Below are positions 51,119 to 62,199 of a stretch of DNA of 64,000 bases, piece by piece. A program made the position numbers and the translations under genes. Source of the stretch: Mermis nigrescens (lineage: Eukaryota > Nematoda > Enoplea > Mermithida > Mermithidae); NCBI GenBank assembly GCA_036768485.1, contig JAVLUZ010000608.1, forward strand, positions 74,501 through 138,500, given 5' to 3'. The notes under the pieces are model-generated. The model saw nothing but the letters and a program-made list of their open reading frames with translations, made no database searches and was not told the origin of the DNA. How positions within the stretch are numbered: the stretch's first letter is position 1; the number at the start of each line of letters is the position of its first letter.

Positions 51119-51235
51119 ATGATTGATTTATTCGCAATCTTTAGCCGGGGTGGGTTCGTTTTGTGGTATTTTCAAGGTACAGCTGACGCTCTTACTACGT
51201 CAGTCAATCATTTAGTGCGGGACGTTTTTCTGCAG
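51119..51235 (+). CDS. SRPRA: SRP receptor subunit alpha, exon 1 (SRX domain start)
   Basis: This exon encodes the first 39 residues, from MIDLFAIFSRGGFVLWYFQG to HLVRDVFLQ. It matches the start of animal SRP receptor alpha (family: MLDFF.IFSKGG.VLW.FQG, ending near a similar FLQ). The reading frame is closed by a donor CAG|GTAGGC at 51236, phase 0. The start ATG is the first of the recognisable protein. SRPRA binds the SRP-ribosome complex at the ER membrane; its N-terminal SRX domain docks onto SRPRB. Intron 1 runs 51236-59620 and is mostly mobile DNA. Assignment is by protein pattern and by continuity with three further exons. Confidence 0.9.
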
Positions 51236-51522
51236 GTAGGCCTATCTCAAAAGTTTTATCCTTTCGTAAAAACCGTTTTTCACTTTCTAAGAGTTTTGTG
51301 AACCAAGAGTTCGACATGTGGAAAATGTTTTGGGCGCTTGACCGAAAGTGAATAGGTACCTAGCTTATTTCGTCCCATACTTGCCCAGGGCTGATGAAAA
51401 CCCAGAGGAGTAACTTCAGAATACGGTACTTTCAGAATACTAAAAAATGAACTTCAGAAGAGCGGGTTTTTCGCTCATTATTCAGAACATGTTGAAAGAA
51501 AGCGCGGAAAAAATTTCATCCG

Positions 51523-52015
51523 GGCATTCGTGTAGCTGGTTCACATATGTATTAACATAGTCATATTATAAGAGCGTATGTGTGCGGTCGATAGCATCTG
51601 AGGAAACGAGAGAAAGTTGCTGGCAGTCGGATTCGAAACTTGGACCCCTTGCTCTAATGTCCAGAACCATAACCAATCGACTAACGCTGATTAATTTCGA
51701 TAAAGATTGCAAGCTATTCGTGATGTTTTGCTGGTTTACCAGCTGATTAGGCTTAGGCTTAGTATCATGGACTGACCAAAATGTTGGTGCCAGCGTCTCG
51801 TCGCATCCCATTACTCAGGCTTATTTTAAACGCTGGCACCAATATTTTGGTTAGTCACATGAATCTACTGGAAAAATCTGATGACTGCCTTATTTGTTCT
51901 CGACTTGACTCAAATCAAACCAGTTAGGTGGCAGCTTTCACCGGATAATACTTGCTGTATACGTACTTATAACGTGGCTATCTTAATACATATGTGAACC
52001 AGCTACACCAATGCC
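51523..52015. mobile_element. hAT-like MITE in SRPRA intron 1
   Basis: Inverted ends GGCATTCGTGTAGCTGG and CCAGCTACACCAATGCC extend inward through TTCACATATGTATTAA. A perfect 8-bp duplication, TTCATCCG, lies at 51515-51522 and 52016-52023. Inside is a second hairpin of about 25 bp (51770-51860, GACCAAAATGTTGGTGCCAGCG and its near-complement). It is non-coding and contains a tRNA-like sequence. Confidence 0.85.
51617..51688 (-). pseudogene. tRNA-like sequence in the intronic MITE
   Basis: The - strand gives an A-box-like TAGTCGATTGGTTATGG, a TTCTGGACATTAGAGCA stretch where the anticodon arm would be, and a B-box-like AGTTTCGAATCC. Stems are incomplete. It is probably a tRNA-derived module mobilised by the MITE. 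Confidence 0.35.
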
Positions 52016-52140
52016 TTCATCCGTCTATGATCAATATTACAATTAACAAAAGCTATGGGTTTCGTTAATCAGCCTCTTCTCGACCTAAAGTATTTGAAGA
52101 TTCAAACAGCTGAATACAGAATCACACGTAGATACCCGAT

Positions 52141-52253
52141 GTACGTCGACCTAAGCATCTATACATCGACCTAAGCATCTATACATCGACTTAAGCATCT
52201 ATATATTGACCTAAGCATCTATACATCGACCTAAGCATCTATATACATCGACC
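52141..52253. repeat. 20-bp minisatellite, left part
   Basis: About five and a half units of ATACATCGACCTAAGCATCT with single-base variants. The array is interrupted by the element 52254-54926 and resumes after it. Confidence 0.9.
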
Positions 52254-52828
52254 TAGTGATCGACCGGGGCGACTTTTTTGGCTGGGGCCGGGGCGGTACC
52301 GGGGCTGAAAAAAATCCCCGGCCCCGGCCGGGGCCGGGGCCGGGAGCTGGCCGGGGTAAGACAAGGAAATAACGAGCGACTGCTCCATTCAGTAGTAAAT
52401 GGCAAGCGCAAAGTTAGGTGCGCCTTTTCATATCAAGTTTTATTACTATTTATGTCACAAGAAACAAATTTAGTCCAGTGTTTCATTGTTTGAATCATCA
52501 ATAAAGTCTATTGCTGCGTTTAGCACACTCTATATCATTTAAATCTTCGCTACTGCTACTGGTGCTGTAGCGATTGGATGCAATAGGTATTAGATGTAAT
52601 AAATGAGACATCACACATCCCCATAAGAAGGGGAGGGTCACTGTCAGACGATTTTTGGTGAAAACCTTTCGAATTTTTTGAACTTAATTTTCAGTATGGC
52701 AAAAGTGTACCTACCTATTAGAATTTCACGAAGTGATTCATTATTTTAGAATGTGAACTAGAGTAAATAGATAAACTATCAGTATAAAACATGCATGTAA
52801 TCGCTTAAAATTTTGTGAGGGTCTCTCA

Positions 52829-53053
52829 GTATACATGTAACGGCTGGAAATCTAGGGTAGGGGCCCCTCGCCATTTTTAGAAGGAGGGGGTTAGCGGCTA
52901 GATCAAAAATGGTAAAAACACATAAAAATAGCCAAAAAAGCGCAGGTTTTCGCCAAAAAATGGGGAGGGTGGTCAAATGTTTTCTGACTTTCAAGGGAGT
53001 TCGGGGCTTCAGAGCATGGATGGGGAATGGCCCAAACCCCTGTCACATGTATA
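52829..53053. mobile_element. CATACATGTAA-family MITE, copy 1
   Basis: TATACATGTAACGGCTGG at the left and CACATGTATA at the right. Flanking octamers TCTCTCAG/TTTCTCGG match at 6 of 8. The interior GGGGCCCCTCGCCATTTTTAG, read in parts, is the inverted relative of 63450-63670. A C/G-rich stretch follows at 53060-53125. Confidence 0.65.
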
Positions 53054-53149
53054 TTTCTCGGCCATTTTCAGGGGAAGGGGGTAAGCGGCTCCATTTTTGC
53101 AGCCGCTTACCCCCCCCGAAAATCTTTAAAATGATAGAATTTGCAATAA

Positions 53150-53268
53150 GGAATTCTACACCTTTTTACAGTTTTTGTTCTTCAATAATCTTTGTACATG
53201 TACAAAGGCGGTCCTGAAACGTCTTTATACATTAGCAAAAATCCTCGCCAAATACAAAAAGACTGTGC
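53150..53268. mobile_element. Right-end fragment of the GTACATGTAC-family hAT MITE
   Basis: CAGTTTTTGTTCTTC, ATCTTTGTACATGTACAAAG and CGCCAAATACAAAAAGACTG parallel the last 110 bp of 55277-56035. The rest of this copy is missing. Confidence 0.5.
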
Positions 53269-53319
53269 TTCTAAATGTGATAATTCGGCCTAAATTTAGT
53301 TGATAATATTAGTTGGGCG

Positions 53320-54132
53320 CGAAGTGCCGAAATTTTTATGAGCTTCTGATGGAATTCACACATAAAACTCGACTGAGAAAGCTAAAACAACTTGTACTAT
53401 AAAATCAGAAATATTACAAAAATTGTAATATGCGAATTAAATCTTGTAATAAGCAACACTGCGCTTAGAATGGAAAAATGGAAAAATGTAAAATATTCAG
53501 AAACCCAAAAATTAGCCAAATACACTACTAAAGGTCGAAAAACCTAGTTCTACCACACTGAAATCGTTACTGTACCATATTAAAGTATGCAAAAACTTGC
53601 ATGTACAAAACAGTGTTTTTTTTGTATTCGCCAAAGATTTTTCTCGATGTACAAAGACTTTTCAGGACTATCTTTGTACATGTACAAAGATTTTTGGGAA
53701 GATTAAAACTGTAAAAAGGTGCGAAATTCCAAAATTTTTCCGGCGCTTCGCTCCGATATGAAAAATTGTCTGTCCTATATATCTTTAGAATGGCAAAATT
53801 TGTATTTAGAATAGAAAAATGTCAAATTTCTAGGCGCTTCGTGCCGTTTTGAGACAATTTTAGTAATTTTTGGTGTTAGAAACCCAGAAATTAGCTAAAA
53901 TATACAATCAAAAGTCAAAAGACCCTGTTTTACCACACTAAAATCGCTACTGTACCATATTATAGTAACCAAAAATTTGTGTGTACAAAATGTACAAAGA
54001 CTTTTGGGGACCATCTTTGTACATGCACAAACGGACCGTGTACAAAAAAACACTGGTACAAAATCTACAAAGACATTTGGGTACCATCTTTGTTCATGTA
54101 TATACAAAGGTACATTGTACAAATAAACACTG
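53320..54132. mobile_element. GTACATGTAC-family MITE, outer copy
   Basis: The body has GGGCGCGAAGTGCCGAAA, AAACCCAAAAATTAGCC, TACCACACTGAAATCG and TGTACCATATTA, continuing after the nested element with TCTACAAAGACATTTGGG and ending GTACAAATAAACACTG at 54132. It was interrupted by another member of the same family at 53611-54055. Its left end is not clear. Confidence 0.6.
53611..54055. mobile_element. GTACATGTAC-family hAT MITE, nested copy
   Basis: It is 445 bp, from CAGTGTTTTTTTTGTATTCG to GTGTACAAAAAAACACTG. The perfect 8-bp duplication GTACAAAA lies at 53603-53610 and 54056-54063. Joining the flanks restores the family sequence GTACAAAATCTACAAAGAC, so it jumped into a relative. It contains CGGCGCTTCGCTCCG and several TTTGTACATGTACAAAG palindromes. 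CAGTG ends and the 8-bp duplication indicate hAT. Confidence 0.85.
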
Positions 54133-54834
54133 TCACATACTGATAGTATGCAAAAATATTTATGTTTAAAAATATATTTAAATAATATAGCTACAAAAAT
54201 TTGTTAGCTCATACAAAGACCTTTTCGGAGATCTTTGTACAAGCACAAGAAGCTCGCACAACAAAATAGAGTCGGCTAATAATAGTCCACCACTCAATTT
54301 TCTGGTCCTCCAATTTGGGATTTCATCCCTCCTTCAACTCTGGATCTTAGGAAACTATTTGAGACATATTTAGTTTATTGGATCGGATGCGATTCTGCAG
54401 CATAGTTTACATTCGCCTATAATTAACCTCCGTCCTTATAACTATTACACAAGAAACGCGTTTTGTAGCACGCGGTTCCCATTCAATTAAATGTAAAAGT
54501 GTTTTTTGTAAAAATAGTTTGTTGAAAACGTACAATTTCCAACTAGAAATAGAACGTATTTGTCAACTCTAAATCTTTTAGCCATAGCTATGAATGAATG
54601 AGTTAAAAGTAGCATTTAGTTTAAATAAGCTAAGTGGAGGAATCGAAAACATGCAGATTTTCCTAAACATTTATTCAGTAAAAGCTAATTTATACACAGT
54701 AGCAAAGTTATAACAAGGACTAAGTAAGTATACATATGGTCTAATGAGTACAGTTCTCAAAATTAACACCTGCTCATTGATAAATAAGTGCCAGTATCAC
54801 AGCCTGTACAAAATACGAATTACACTAAATTTTT
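54133..54834. other. Interior of the larger hAT-like element
   Basis: AT-rich, with one isolated GATCTTTGTACAAGCAC fragment near 54229. Nothing else is recognised. Confidence 0.35.
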
Positions 54835-54926
54835 CCCCGGCCCCGGCCATTTTTTGACCTTGCCCCGGCCGGGGCCGGGGATGCTTAAAAATGGCCGAGG
54901 ATTGCCGGGGCCCTGGTCGATCACTA

Positions 54927-55010
54927 CATCGACCTAAGCATCTATTCTATACATCGACCTAAGCATCTATACATCGACATAAGCGGGAGCGACCTCGACC
55001 TAAGCAGCTT
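54927..55010. repeat. 20-bp minisatellite, right part
   Basis: Units of CATCGACCTAAGCATCTATA continue after the element, becoming irregular (ACATAAGCGGGAGCGACC) by 55000. Confidence 0.85.
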
Positions 55011-55276
55011 TAAACACCTTTTCAGATATACTAAGCCTAAGCCTATGTATAATAGAAGCAGAAACTTAGATTTTCGTATATCTTATCAAATAAAACCGAA
55101 AAAACATGGAAAACAATATGAAAATTTTTTAAAGGTTTTTCAAATTTCAAACAGCTTTCCGCGCCTTTTTTCTTTTTTCTCCTTCATTGCTATGCTTCCT
55201 TCCGTAATTTCAGCCCATATTATTTATTTCTGACAAATGTGTAAGTCCTTGGATCGAGCCGTTTAATCGTCCCACC

Positions 55277-56035
55277 CAGTGTTTTTTTGTACAAGGTCCG
55301 TTTGTACATGTACAAAGATGGTCACCAAAAGTCTTTGTACATTTTGCACATGCAAATTTTTGTGTACTATAATATAGTACAGTAGCGATTTTAGTGTGGT
55401 AAAACAGGGTTTTCGATCTTAGGTAGTGTATTTTAGCTAATTTCTGGGTTTATGACGCTAAAAATTACTAAAAATTATCTGAAAACGGCGCGAAGCGCCG
55501 AAAAATATTGACATTTTTCTATTCTAAATGCAAATTCTGCCATTTTAAAGATATATAGGACAAATAATTTATCAGTTCGGCGCGAAGCGCCGAAAATTTT
55601 GGGAATTTTACACCTTTTTACAGTTTTTGTCTTCCTAAAAATCTTTGTACATTTTGTACACACAAAATTTTTGGGTACTATAATATGGTACAGCAGCGAT
55701 TTTAGTATCGTAAAAACAGAGTTCTTCGACTTTTCGTAGTGTGTTTTAGCTAATTTCTGGGTCTCTAAGGGCAAAAATCACTAAGAATCGTCTTAAAACG
55801 GCGCGAAGCGCCGAAAAATTTGACATTTTTACTTTTGAAATGCAATTTCTGCCATTATAAAGATATATAGAACACACAATTACTCATTTCGGCGCGAAAC
55901 GCCGAAATTTTTTCGAATTATAGACCTTTTTTGCAATTTTTGTCTTCCCAAAAATCTTTGTACATGTACAAAGACGGTCCCGAAAAGTCTTTGTACATCG
56001 GGAAAAATCTTTGCCGAATACAAAAAAAAACCGTG
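55277..56035. mobile_element. GTACATGTAC-family hAT MITE, complete 759-bp copy
   Basis: Left end CAGTGTTTTTTTGTACAAGG, right end AATACAAAAAAAAACCGTG. The 8-bp duplication GTCCCACC is perfect (55269-55276, 56036-56043). Within, two half-units each have TACTATAATATGGTACAG-type, GCGATTTTAGT, TTTCTGGGT and GGCGCGAAGCGCCG palindromes (55488, 55578, 55799, 55890), so the element is internally duplicated. It is non-coding. Confidence 0.85.
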
Positions 56036-56214
56036 GTCCCACCCAACACTCAAATCGAGAGTTGCCTGCAAAGCAACTTTGCAAGTATGTCTCAGATTTT
56101 CACCAAATTTTTTTTTCTGCGCTTCAATTCATCATGTTCTACCATTTTGGCAAAAAATTTTTGGCATTTCTATATTCGTTTTGCTCCTTTTCTAAAAGTT
56201 CCATATTCTTAAGT

Positions 56215-56360
56215 TTAGCCAAACCCAGATTTGAAAATTTTGCGTTTTGGGTTTTTGATGGGTTTTTGGTCGGTTTTTGGGGGTTTTTGGTGGGTTTTTC
56301 CTGATACACACCAGAGTTGTCTACATACACTTATAAACATTGACTCGGCTTTCTTTGTGA
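56215..56360. repeat. GGGTTTTTGG repeat, copy 2
   Basis: AAACCCAGATTTGAAAATTT then GGGTTTTTGATGGGTTTTTGG units and TTTTTCCTGATACA, followed by TACATACACTTATAAACATTG and GACTCGGCT, the same order as at 33860-34060. Confidence 0.65.
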
Positions 56361-56493
56361 CATATAAAGGACCCAACATGAAAAATAGGACAAGTTCAAA
56401 ACAAAGCTTTATTCGACTGTCGCTGTGCTGATCAGTGATCACATATCCCTATAGTCACAATCATCAGTATCCATCATGGTTAAATCGCAAGAC

Positions 56494-57906
56494 CAAAGTT
56501 GGCCGGGCATGGTTTTTTGATTTTTTCTTTTTTTGGGTTTTTTTTATGGTGCGAAAAATCGGCTGGTTTTTCGGTTTTTTGTTTTTTTATGCTTTTTTGA
56601 ATTTAAGTAAACAAACGACCTCCTTCCTACTAACGTGAGACGTTGTTATCACCCACATCAGGGTTGGAAAAAAAGTAAAGTTTGAAAATTTCCGAAATTT
56701 TGGTTTTTTTATGGTTTTCTAATGGTTTTTTAATGGTTTTAATGGTTTTTTATGGCGGGCATGAGTTTCCTAACCAATTATTCAGGAAAAATAGCAAAAG
56801 TCAGCAATTTCAACTTTATTGAAATTGCCAAACCCGACGTTTTAGTTGAATCGAGGTCGGCTTCAGCGGCTTCTCTAACGTCGCTAAGAACTTCGTCATC
56901 GGATAAGATTAGGGCCGTATTCAGGGGGCGGGGCGGCCCCCTCCCGGAAATGAAAAATAATTCTTGAAACACAAGGGTCCCCAGAGAAAAAATGAAAAAT
57001 TCTCAAAGTAGGTCTAAAACACCACTAAAACAGGTTTTCAGCGTGCTTTTGAGCTAGTAAACTCAGAATTTTCCTAAGCTTCGCGCCTGATTTATCGTTT
57101 ATGAATAGTTTTTGTCTTCTAGCCCGCCCAAAACAGCTCAAATTTGAGTTAGACATGTAGAACATGTCAGATTTTTAGGCGAATCATTCATTTTCTGTAT
57201 TGTTTTTTTTGTAAATGACAAAGATTAATTACAAAGACAAAAGATAGGAAATTATTCGTCGATTGAATGATGAGAAATCAGTCGTGTAGATTGTTTAAGC
57301 AATAGATTTATTTAATATGAGTATAGAACAGAGTGAAAAAATTTTGAAATTTTTTCCATTGCATAGAAGCTCGTTGAGATATGCTCAAAGATGCCTTTAT
57401 TTTTGCCCGTCTCCTAATGGTTCTTGAGATATTTGACCTCAACATTTTCGGCCCTTGCCCGAAATGAAATCCTGGATATTGGCCTGGATAAGATAATCAC
57501 GTCCGGTGGTGAAGCACCCATTTCATTATTGCTGCTGCTAGCCATGAAAAATTAAGTGCTATAAAATGAAATAAATCTTTGTTAATCGCACATGTGCAAA
57601 ACAAACGAACAGCACAGTTCAGTAAGCAAACAAAGTCAGCTGAAGGCAAGACGATTCACTTCAGTTCACGATTTTGAACGCCAATAACAATCATCAACAA
57701 CGTCCAAACGAAAGAACGATAATATTTATAAACGATAACGAACGAACGAAACGATACTAAGAGTGTTTACAAATGATGAAATAAGCATCCTGCAACATTT
57801 TTTAATATCGATTCTAAAAAGGCAAAAAAACCAAAAATCAGGCCGATTTTCAAACCATAAAAACAAAAAAACCAAAAAAACAAAAAACCAAGCCCGGCCA
57901 ACCCTG
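56494..57906. mobile_element. GTTGGCCGGGC TIR element
   Basis: The left end AAAGTTGGCCGGGCATGG, followed by GGTTTTTTG units and AAAAATCGGCTGGTTTTTCGG, is the inverted counterpart of the right end CCGATTTTCAAACC...AAGCCCGGCCAACCCTG. The arms match over roughly 110 bp. It overlaps, rather than nests with, the element 56659-58476. A fragment CAGGGGGCGGGGCGGCC at 56922 suggests a further insertion. Confidence 0.6.
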
Positions 57907-58476
57907 AACAACATACAGCAGGTACCATGCAGAGGTAATAACAACGCACACATGAAAAACGCTGGTTGTGTTTTTATTCCCTTCCTTATAATTCGTTTTA
58001 TACTTAACAGCAACTTCGACTGAATTATATATAAAACTAGTGATTTAATGGCCGCTATCACTGACGTCGGTTCGCCTGTATCCGTTTTTATATCGGAATT
58101 GCAGAAAATCACAACATTTGAATTGTGAAAGAATTTTTAGTGTGGATTTGAATAAAATCTAAAATCGTTTTATTCTATATCATTCTGCAAATATTTTTAT
58201 AAAACAATTTTATTCTAAAATGAGCTTGCTGAGCGAGAGTTGTAAACTAAGCTTAGCAAGCTCAATTTACAAAACTATTCTTTCATGATCAGTCGCTTCT
58301 ACAATTTTATTCTAATTAAATTTAACTGTATTTTGTGATACTGATGTTTTTCGTGTTTTATTGAAAAACATGCAGAAAAAAATCACGGAAAAACCATGAA
58401 AGAACTTTGAAAAACCATTAAAAATCCATAAAAAACCAAAAAATTTTTTTTTCAAATTTTGGTTTTTCCAACCCTG
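56659..58476. mobile_element. CAGGGTTGG...CCAACCCTG TIR element
   Basis: Left CAGGGTTGGAAAAA with TTTTTTATGGTTTTCTAATGG units; right CCATTAAAAATCC.TAAAAAACC and TTTTTCCAACCCTG, inverted over about 100 bp. It is related to the neighbour at its outermost bases. No 8-bp duplication was found. No protein is recognised between the arms. Confidence 0.6.
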
Positions 58477-58668
58477 TTTCGGACTGTATCAGTGTTCAGT
58501 GAATTTCTCAATTTTGAATGGACAAAACAAAGGTTGAAAAATTTCGTTTCGATGAGGCCGTTGAAACTGCCAACGTAAATACCTATATAATGAGTATAAA
58601 AGTTAGACATCAAACATTGGAAAATTACACTACACATGAAACGTACAATAATAGATATGTACGTATGT

Positions 58669-58855
<187 letters not shown>

Positions 58856-59620
58856 TCAGGTCATGCCAGCCCTTCACTTGCCTAGATATTGACGAAAATA
58901 GCTAGACTGATTGCATTGGATGACTAGTATTTCCTGCTATTTGAATTGTCTCTTTAAAGAAATCGGTAAAAGATCTTTCTTTTCCATTATTTCATTTCGT
59001 AGAGCAATTAAGTAGGTTTAGGCACATACATAAGAGTGCGGAGGATGGAAAACGTTTTGCAGGAGAGGGCGAGGTGAACCCTCAGGGATAAAGTAAAAAA
59101 TAAAACGATCTTTTATTCGTAATCAGAAACAGAAAGCACATAAAATCCTTAATACCCAAACGGTATTTTGGTTCATTTATCATCTATTCCATCTTTTGCC
59201 GCAGTCTTACCATACACGATGTTTGGTGGGGGATTTCATCCCACCAGAAAAATGTTTACCCTCTTTAGAACAATTTTTTCAACCCCGAAGAATTTCCGAT
59301 TCTTTGAAAGTTTCTAAAAATTTCATAAGAATTTGTAGCAAAGGTGTTTCTAAGCTATCTATTTGCTCAAAAGCGTCAAATTTTCGGCGCTCAACGCCGT
59401 ATACTCATTTCTGGACTTTATTTTGTTCAATTTGTTCACTTTTTCTGCTTTTTTCGGATTTTTTAAAAATGTTTTTATTCTCTAGATAAGTAATGCTAGA
59501 AACGCCGAAAAGCGATGTTTTTGACGCATACACGTCATTTTTTGGCCCAAGAAAGACTTTTATAAACCCCCTTAAATTCGCATAGCATGCGTGTCTGAGA
59601 CTCACTGTGAATTGTTTCAG
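58856..59620. other. End of SRPRA intron 1
   Basis: No mobile element could be bounded. GGTGGGGGATTTCATCCCACC at 59224 is a short hairpin. The intron ends with a good acceptor, GTGAATTGTTTCAG, at 59620. Confidence 0.5.
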
Positions 59621-59704
59621 GAACTTAGCGGCAACGATGTCTATAAATACAAGAACGTTACGATGAAGTTTAAGCTCGATAATGAATTCGAGCTTATTTA
59701 CTTA
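59621..59704 (+). CDS. SRPRA: SRP receptor subunit alpha, exon 2
   Basis: It encodes 28 residues in phase 0 between TTTCAG (59615-59620) and the donor GTAAGC (59705). It contains KNVTMKFKLDNEFELIYL, which aligns with the family's LKYKLDNQFELVFVV strand of the SRX domain. It joins exon 1 directly after FLQ, where family members have a short variable loop. With exon 3 it rebuilds the ELIYL-VLYQ junction. Intron 2 is 59705-60832. Confidence 0.9.
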
Positions 59705-60239
59705 GTAAGCGAGGCGTATTGATTTCCCATTATCAGTAGGTTGTCACTAAGATTATCTAATTAAACTTTTTACAGGTTATTTTCGATAATAAGCCTTCTT
59801 TAAATTACACATGACTTTAATCGCAAATGGCATTTGAATTGATTAAAATAGTGGTCAAACTGGTTTTAATAAGCTTAAACCTCGTTTTGCTGCTCGAATT
59901 TCTGTTCTGTTGACATTTGTATTTTAAACAACTTTCTTAGTTCTAATTTTGAAGCATTCTGATAAATTTTGGAAAAATAAGTCAAAAATCTGGAAAAGAA
60001 TTAGTCTTAAAATTAATTAAATTGTGCGTAGATAAATTTATATAATTCGAAATAAATTTTATTCAAAAAATTAAATTCGTCAAAAACGGACAAAATTTCT
60101 TAAATCTGAATTTTATAAGGTTTCAAAATTAACGATAAAGGCTTAAATACCGAAAAATCGTAATTAAATTAGCAAGAAATGAAAAAAATTGAAAGCTGAT
60201 AAAAATTATGAAAAATTGAGTAAAAAGTACGTTAACGTA

Positions 60240-60420
60240 CTAATTCAGTGCGGGCATTTTTACTGCTTTTGGCCTCAAAAATGGTGTAAAAATGTTCTGT
60301 CAGCTCTAAATCGCCGGAAAGTACCTGTCCGGCTCACCCTTCAGCAGGGGGTAATACTCTCCTTATCCCCTATGTGCAAATATGGGCGGGGATCTCTATC
60401 CCCTGTTACATGTATGTTTG
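60240..60420 (+). repeat. Intronic repeat, copy 1 (intron 2)
   Basis: Shared with 62200-62360: TGCTTTTGGCCTCAAAAATG, CAGCT.TAAATCGCCGGA, AGTACCTGTCCGGCTCACCC-like, TTCAG..GGGTAATAC and a final TATGTGCA.ATATGG. Two introns of one gene thus hold the same mobile repeat in the same orientation. Confidence 0.65.
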
Positions 60421-60832
60421 TAACTCACTCATCTTTAAGACTGCTCCTTTCTTATAAAAATACATTCTTACTAACAATAGATTTTGCACCTTTCTACGGT
60501 ATATATATGTATATATGTATTTTTTATTTTAATTTTAAATTTTTTACTGTAATCCTTCTTTTGTTTTTATCCTTGTATCGCTTTTTGCAATTTCTTCGTT
60601 TTTTCTATTAAAACTTTTAATTAAAGGTTTTTATTTCGAATTCATTTATGTAGTCTTTCGTAACTTTCTTCTGATTTTTGAATCGAATTTTTCTATTATA
60701 TTTTTTCAAAATTTTCTTTAGCCTTTTGTAACTTTTTCGCCTCTCAATTTCTAATAAATAGTTTTTCTAAATTTCTTAAATTAAAATGTTTATTTTTTTC
60801 TCTCGGCAGCATGTTTTAAAATCTTTTTTCAG

Positions 60833-61060
60833 GTACTTTACCAAAATATTGTTCAATTGGCGTACGTCGACAAATTATTGGACGACGTCCGTCTGAAATT
60901 CAGGGACGAATACAAAAACGTTCTAGTCGATCGTCGTTTCATGTATTCGACATACGGTACGAATTATTTTGACCAGTTCAGCGGGCCATTCGAGCGAATG
61001 CTTTTTGACGCCCAGCGATCGGGCCAAATCGCTCCGCCCAAAATGATGCGCAATTTTCAA
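60833..61060 (+). CDS. SRPRA: SRP receptor subunit alpha, exon 3
   Basis: It encodes 76 residues, starting VLYQNIVQLAYVDKLLDDVR and FRDEYKNVL, and ending PPKMMRNFQ. The acceptor TTTTTTCAG is at 60824-60832 and the donor GTAGGT at 61061, both phase 0. The pattern VDKL.DDV...FRD.Y is diagnostic for the SRX domain of SRP receptor alpha. The middle is richer in Tyr and Phe than the family members I know. Exons 1-3 (143 residues) complete the SRX domain that binds SRPRB at the ER membrane. Confidence 0.92.
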
Positions 61061-61754
61061 GTAGGTTTTTAAAATCGAATTAATTTTAAATTATTAGATT
61101 CGATCAGATCGTCTTAAATTGATCATCTTCAAATTAATCCAGAAAAAATCAAAATAAACTGTGAATTTGGGCGCTTAAAGAAGTCCAAAATATATGTAAG
61201 TATTTGGGCTTAAGTTTCGGAGTCGAACTTCAAGTGCTGAATTTTATACTCCGCTCTGCATTCGCTGACCATATTTATAGGCCTTTTTCGTACAGTAATA
61301 GCCCGGCCTAAAATTTTGACCCTAATAGCTTTCGGGTCTAAATTTTGGGTCGGGGTTATATTTTTAGCCAGAAGCTGGGTTAAATAATTAAATTTGGGTG
61401 AAAATTCGGAAGTCGCGTTCTAAAGATGCTCAGACACGTCTTAGCTCGAAATTTTGGAATAAGGGGGCTAGTCAGTCAGTTTTATTGCGCGGCAAATGAC
61501 GTTCCACTTTGATCAAAAATGGAAAAAGAACACCTGAAAGTGTCTCAAAAACTCAATTTTGTGCCGAAAATCCGGGTGGAGTGGGCTAAAAATATAAAAT
61601 ATTTGGGAGGTGTGGATCTTCATCATCCTTGTTATATGTGCGTGTGGTGGGCAGACAAGCATAACATGTGAATTCTGGAAAGGATGAATCCCAAAGTGCA
61701 TTCTTAGGCCTTAAAAGTGGTGGGTATCGTATTTGATCTTGGGCTGGGGCGGTT

Positions 61755-61860
61755 TTACCCCCTTCTCCTAGAAAAATTTTCAACCCCCTTAGAAAAATTC
61801 TCACCCCCTGCTAAAAATTTTCACATACTGCAAAGAATTTTTCACCCCCTATCATTGGCG
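61755..61860. repeat. CACCCCCTxxTAGAAAAATTTT minisatellite
   Basis: Four imperfect units of about 25 bp: ACCCCCTTCTCCTAGAAAAA, AACCCCCTTAGAAAAATTCT, CACCCCCTGCTAAAAATTTT, then a diverged unit and CACCCCCTATC. Confidence 0.7.
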
Positions 61861-62199
61861 ATTTTTTAAAAGTTTCCGAAAATTTTCTAAAAATTTTGTA
61901 GGATAGAGTACGGTGGTGGGCATAGGTGCACAAGGTCAGGGTCGGGGGGGGGGGTGAAATCTCAAAAATCCAAGGCAGTAAATTAAAGGTTCACGATTTT
62001 TTTGCTGTTTTAACGATCGAAATGGTCAAAATAGCCTTTAAAACCTTTTTTCGTGGTAATATCGGATTTTAAAAGCATTTTTAGTCCATTTCGACTGCAT
62101 TATACATATCACTTTTATTTTTGAAAAATGCAAACAATTTTCAAATTCGGACGTTTTTTGAGTACAAAGTAAAGTACTTAAACGTTCTAGTCTGGCGCG

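Larger units (their letters stand above)
52254..54926. mobile_element. hAT-like element with GGGGCCGG ends, hosting other MITEs
   Basis: It starts TAGTGATCGACCGGGGC and ends GCCCTGGTCGATCACTA. CATCGACC flanks both ends (52246-52253, 54927-54934), consistent with an 8-bp duplication, though that octamer also recurs in every unit of the surrounding array. Subterminal blocks of GGGGCCGGGGCCGG lie at 52263-52360 and 54835-54915, inverted. The interior is AT-rich and carries at least three later insertions. No coding capacity was found. Confidence 0.75.

Noticed and set aside
52278..52493. Frame beginning MAGAGAVPGL
   Set aside because: It is a translation of the GGGGCCGG terminal block of the hAT-like element.
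56011..56304. 97-residue frame ending in Phe/Gly/Trp repeats, and its antisense proline-rich frame
   Set aside because: It spans a MITE end and the GGGTTTTTGG minisatellite; repeats translate into regular peptides on both strands.
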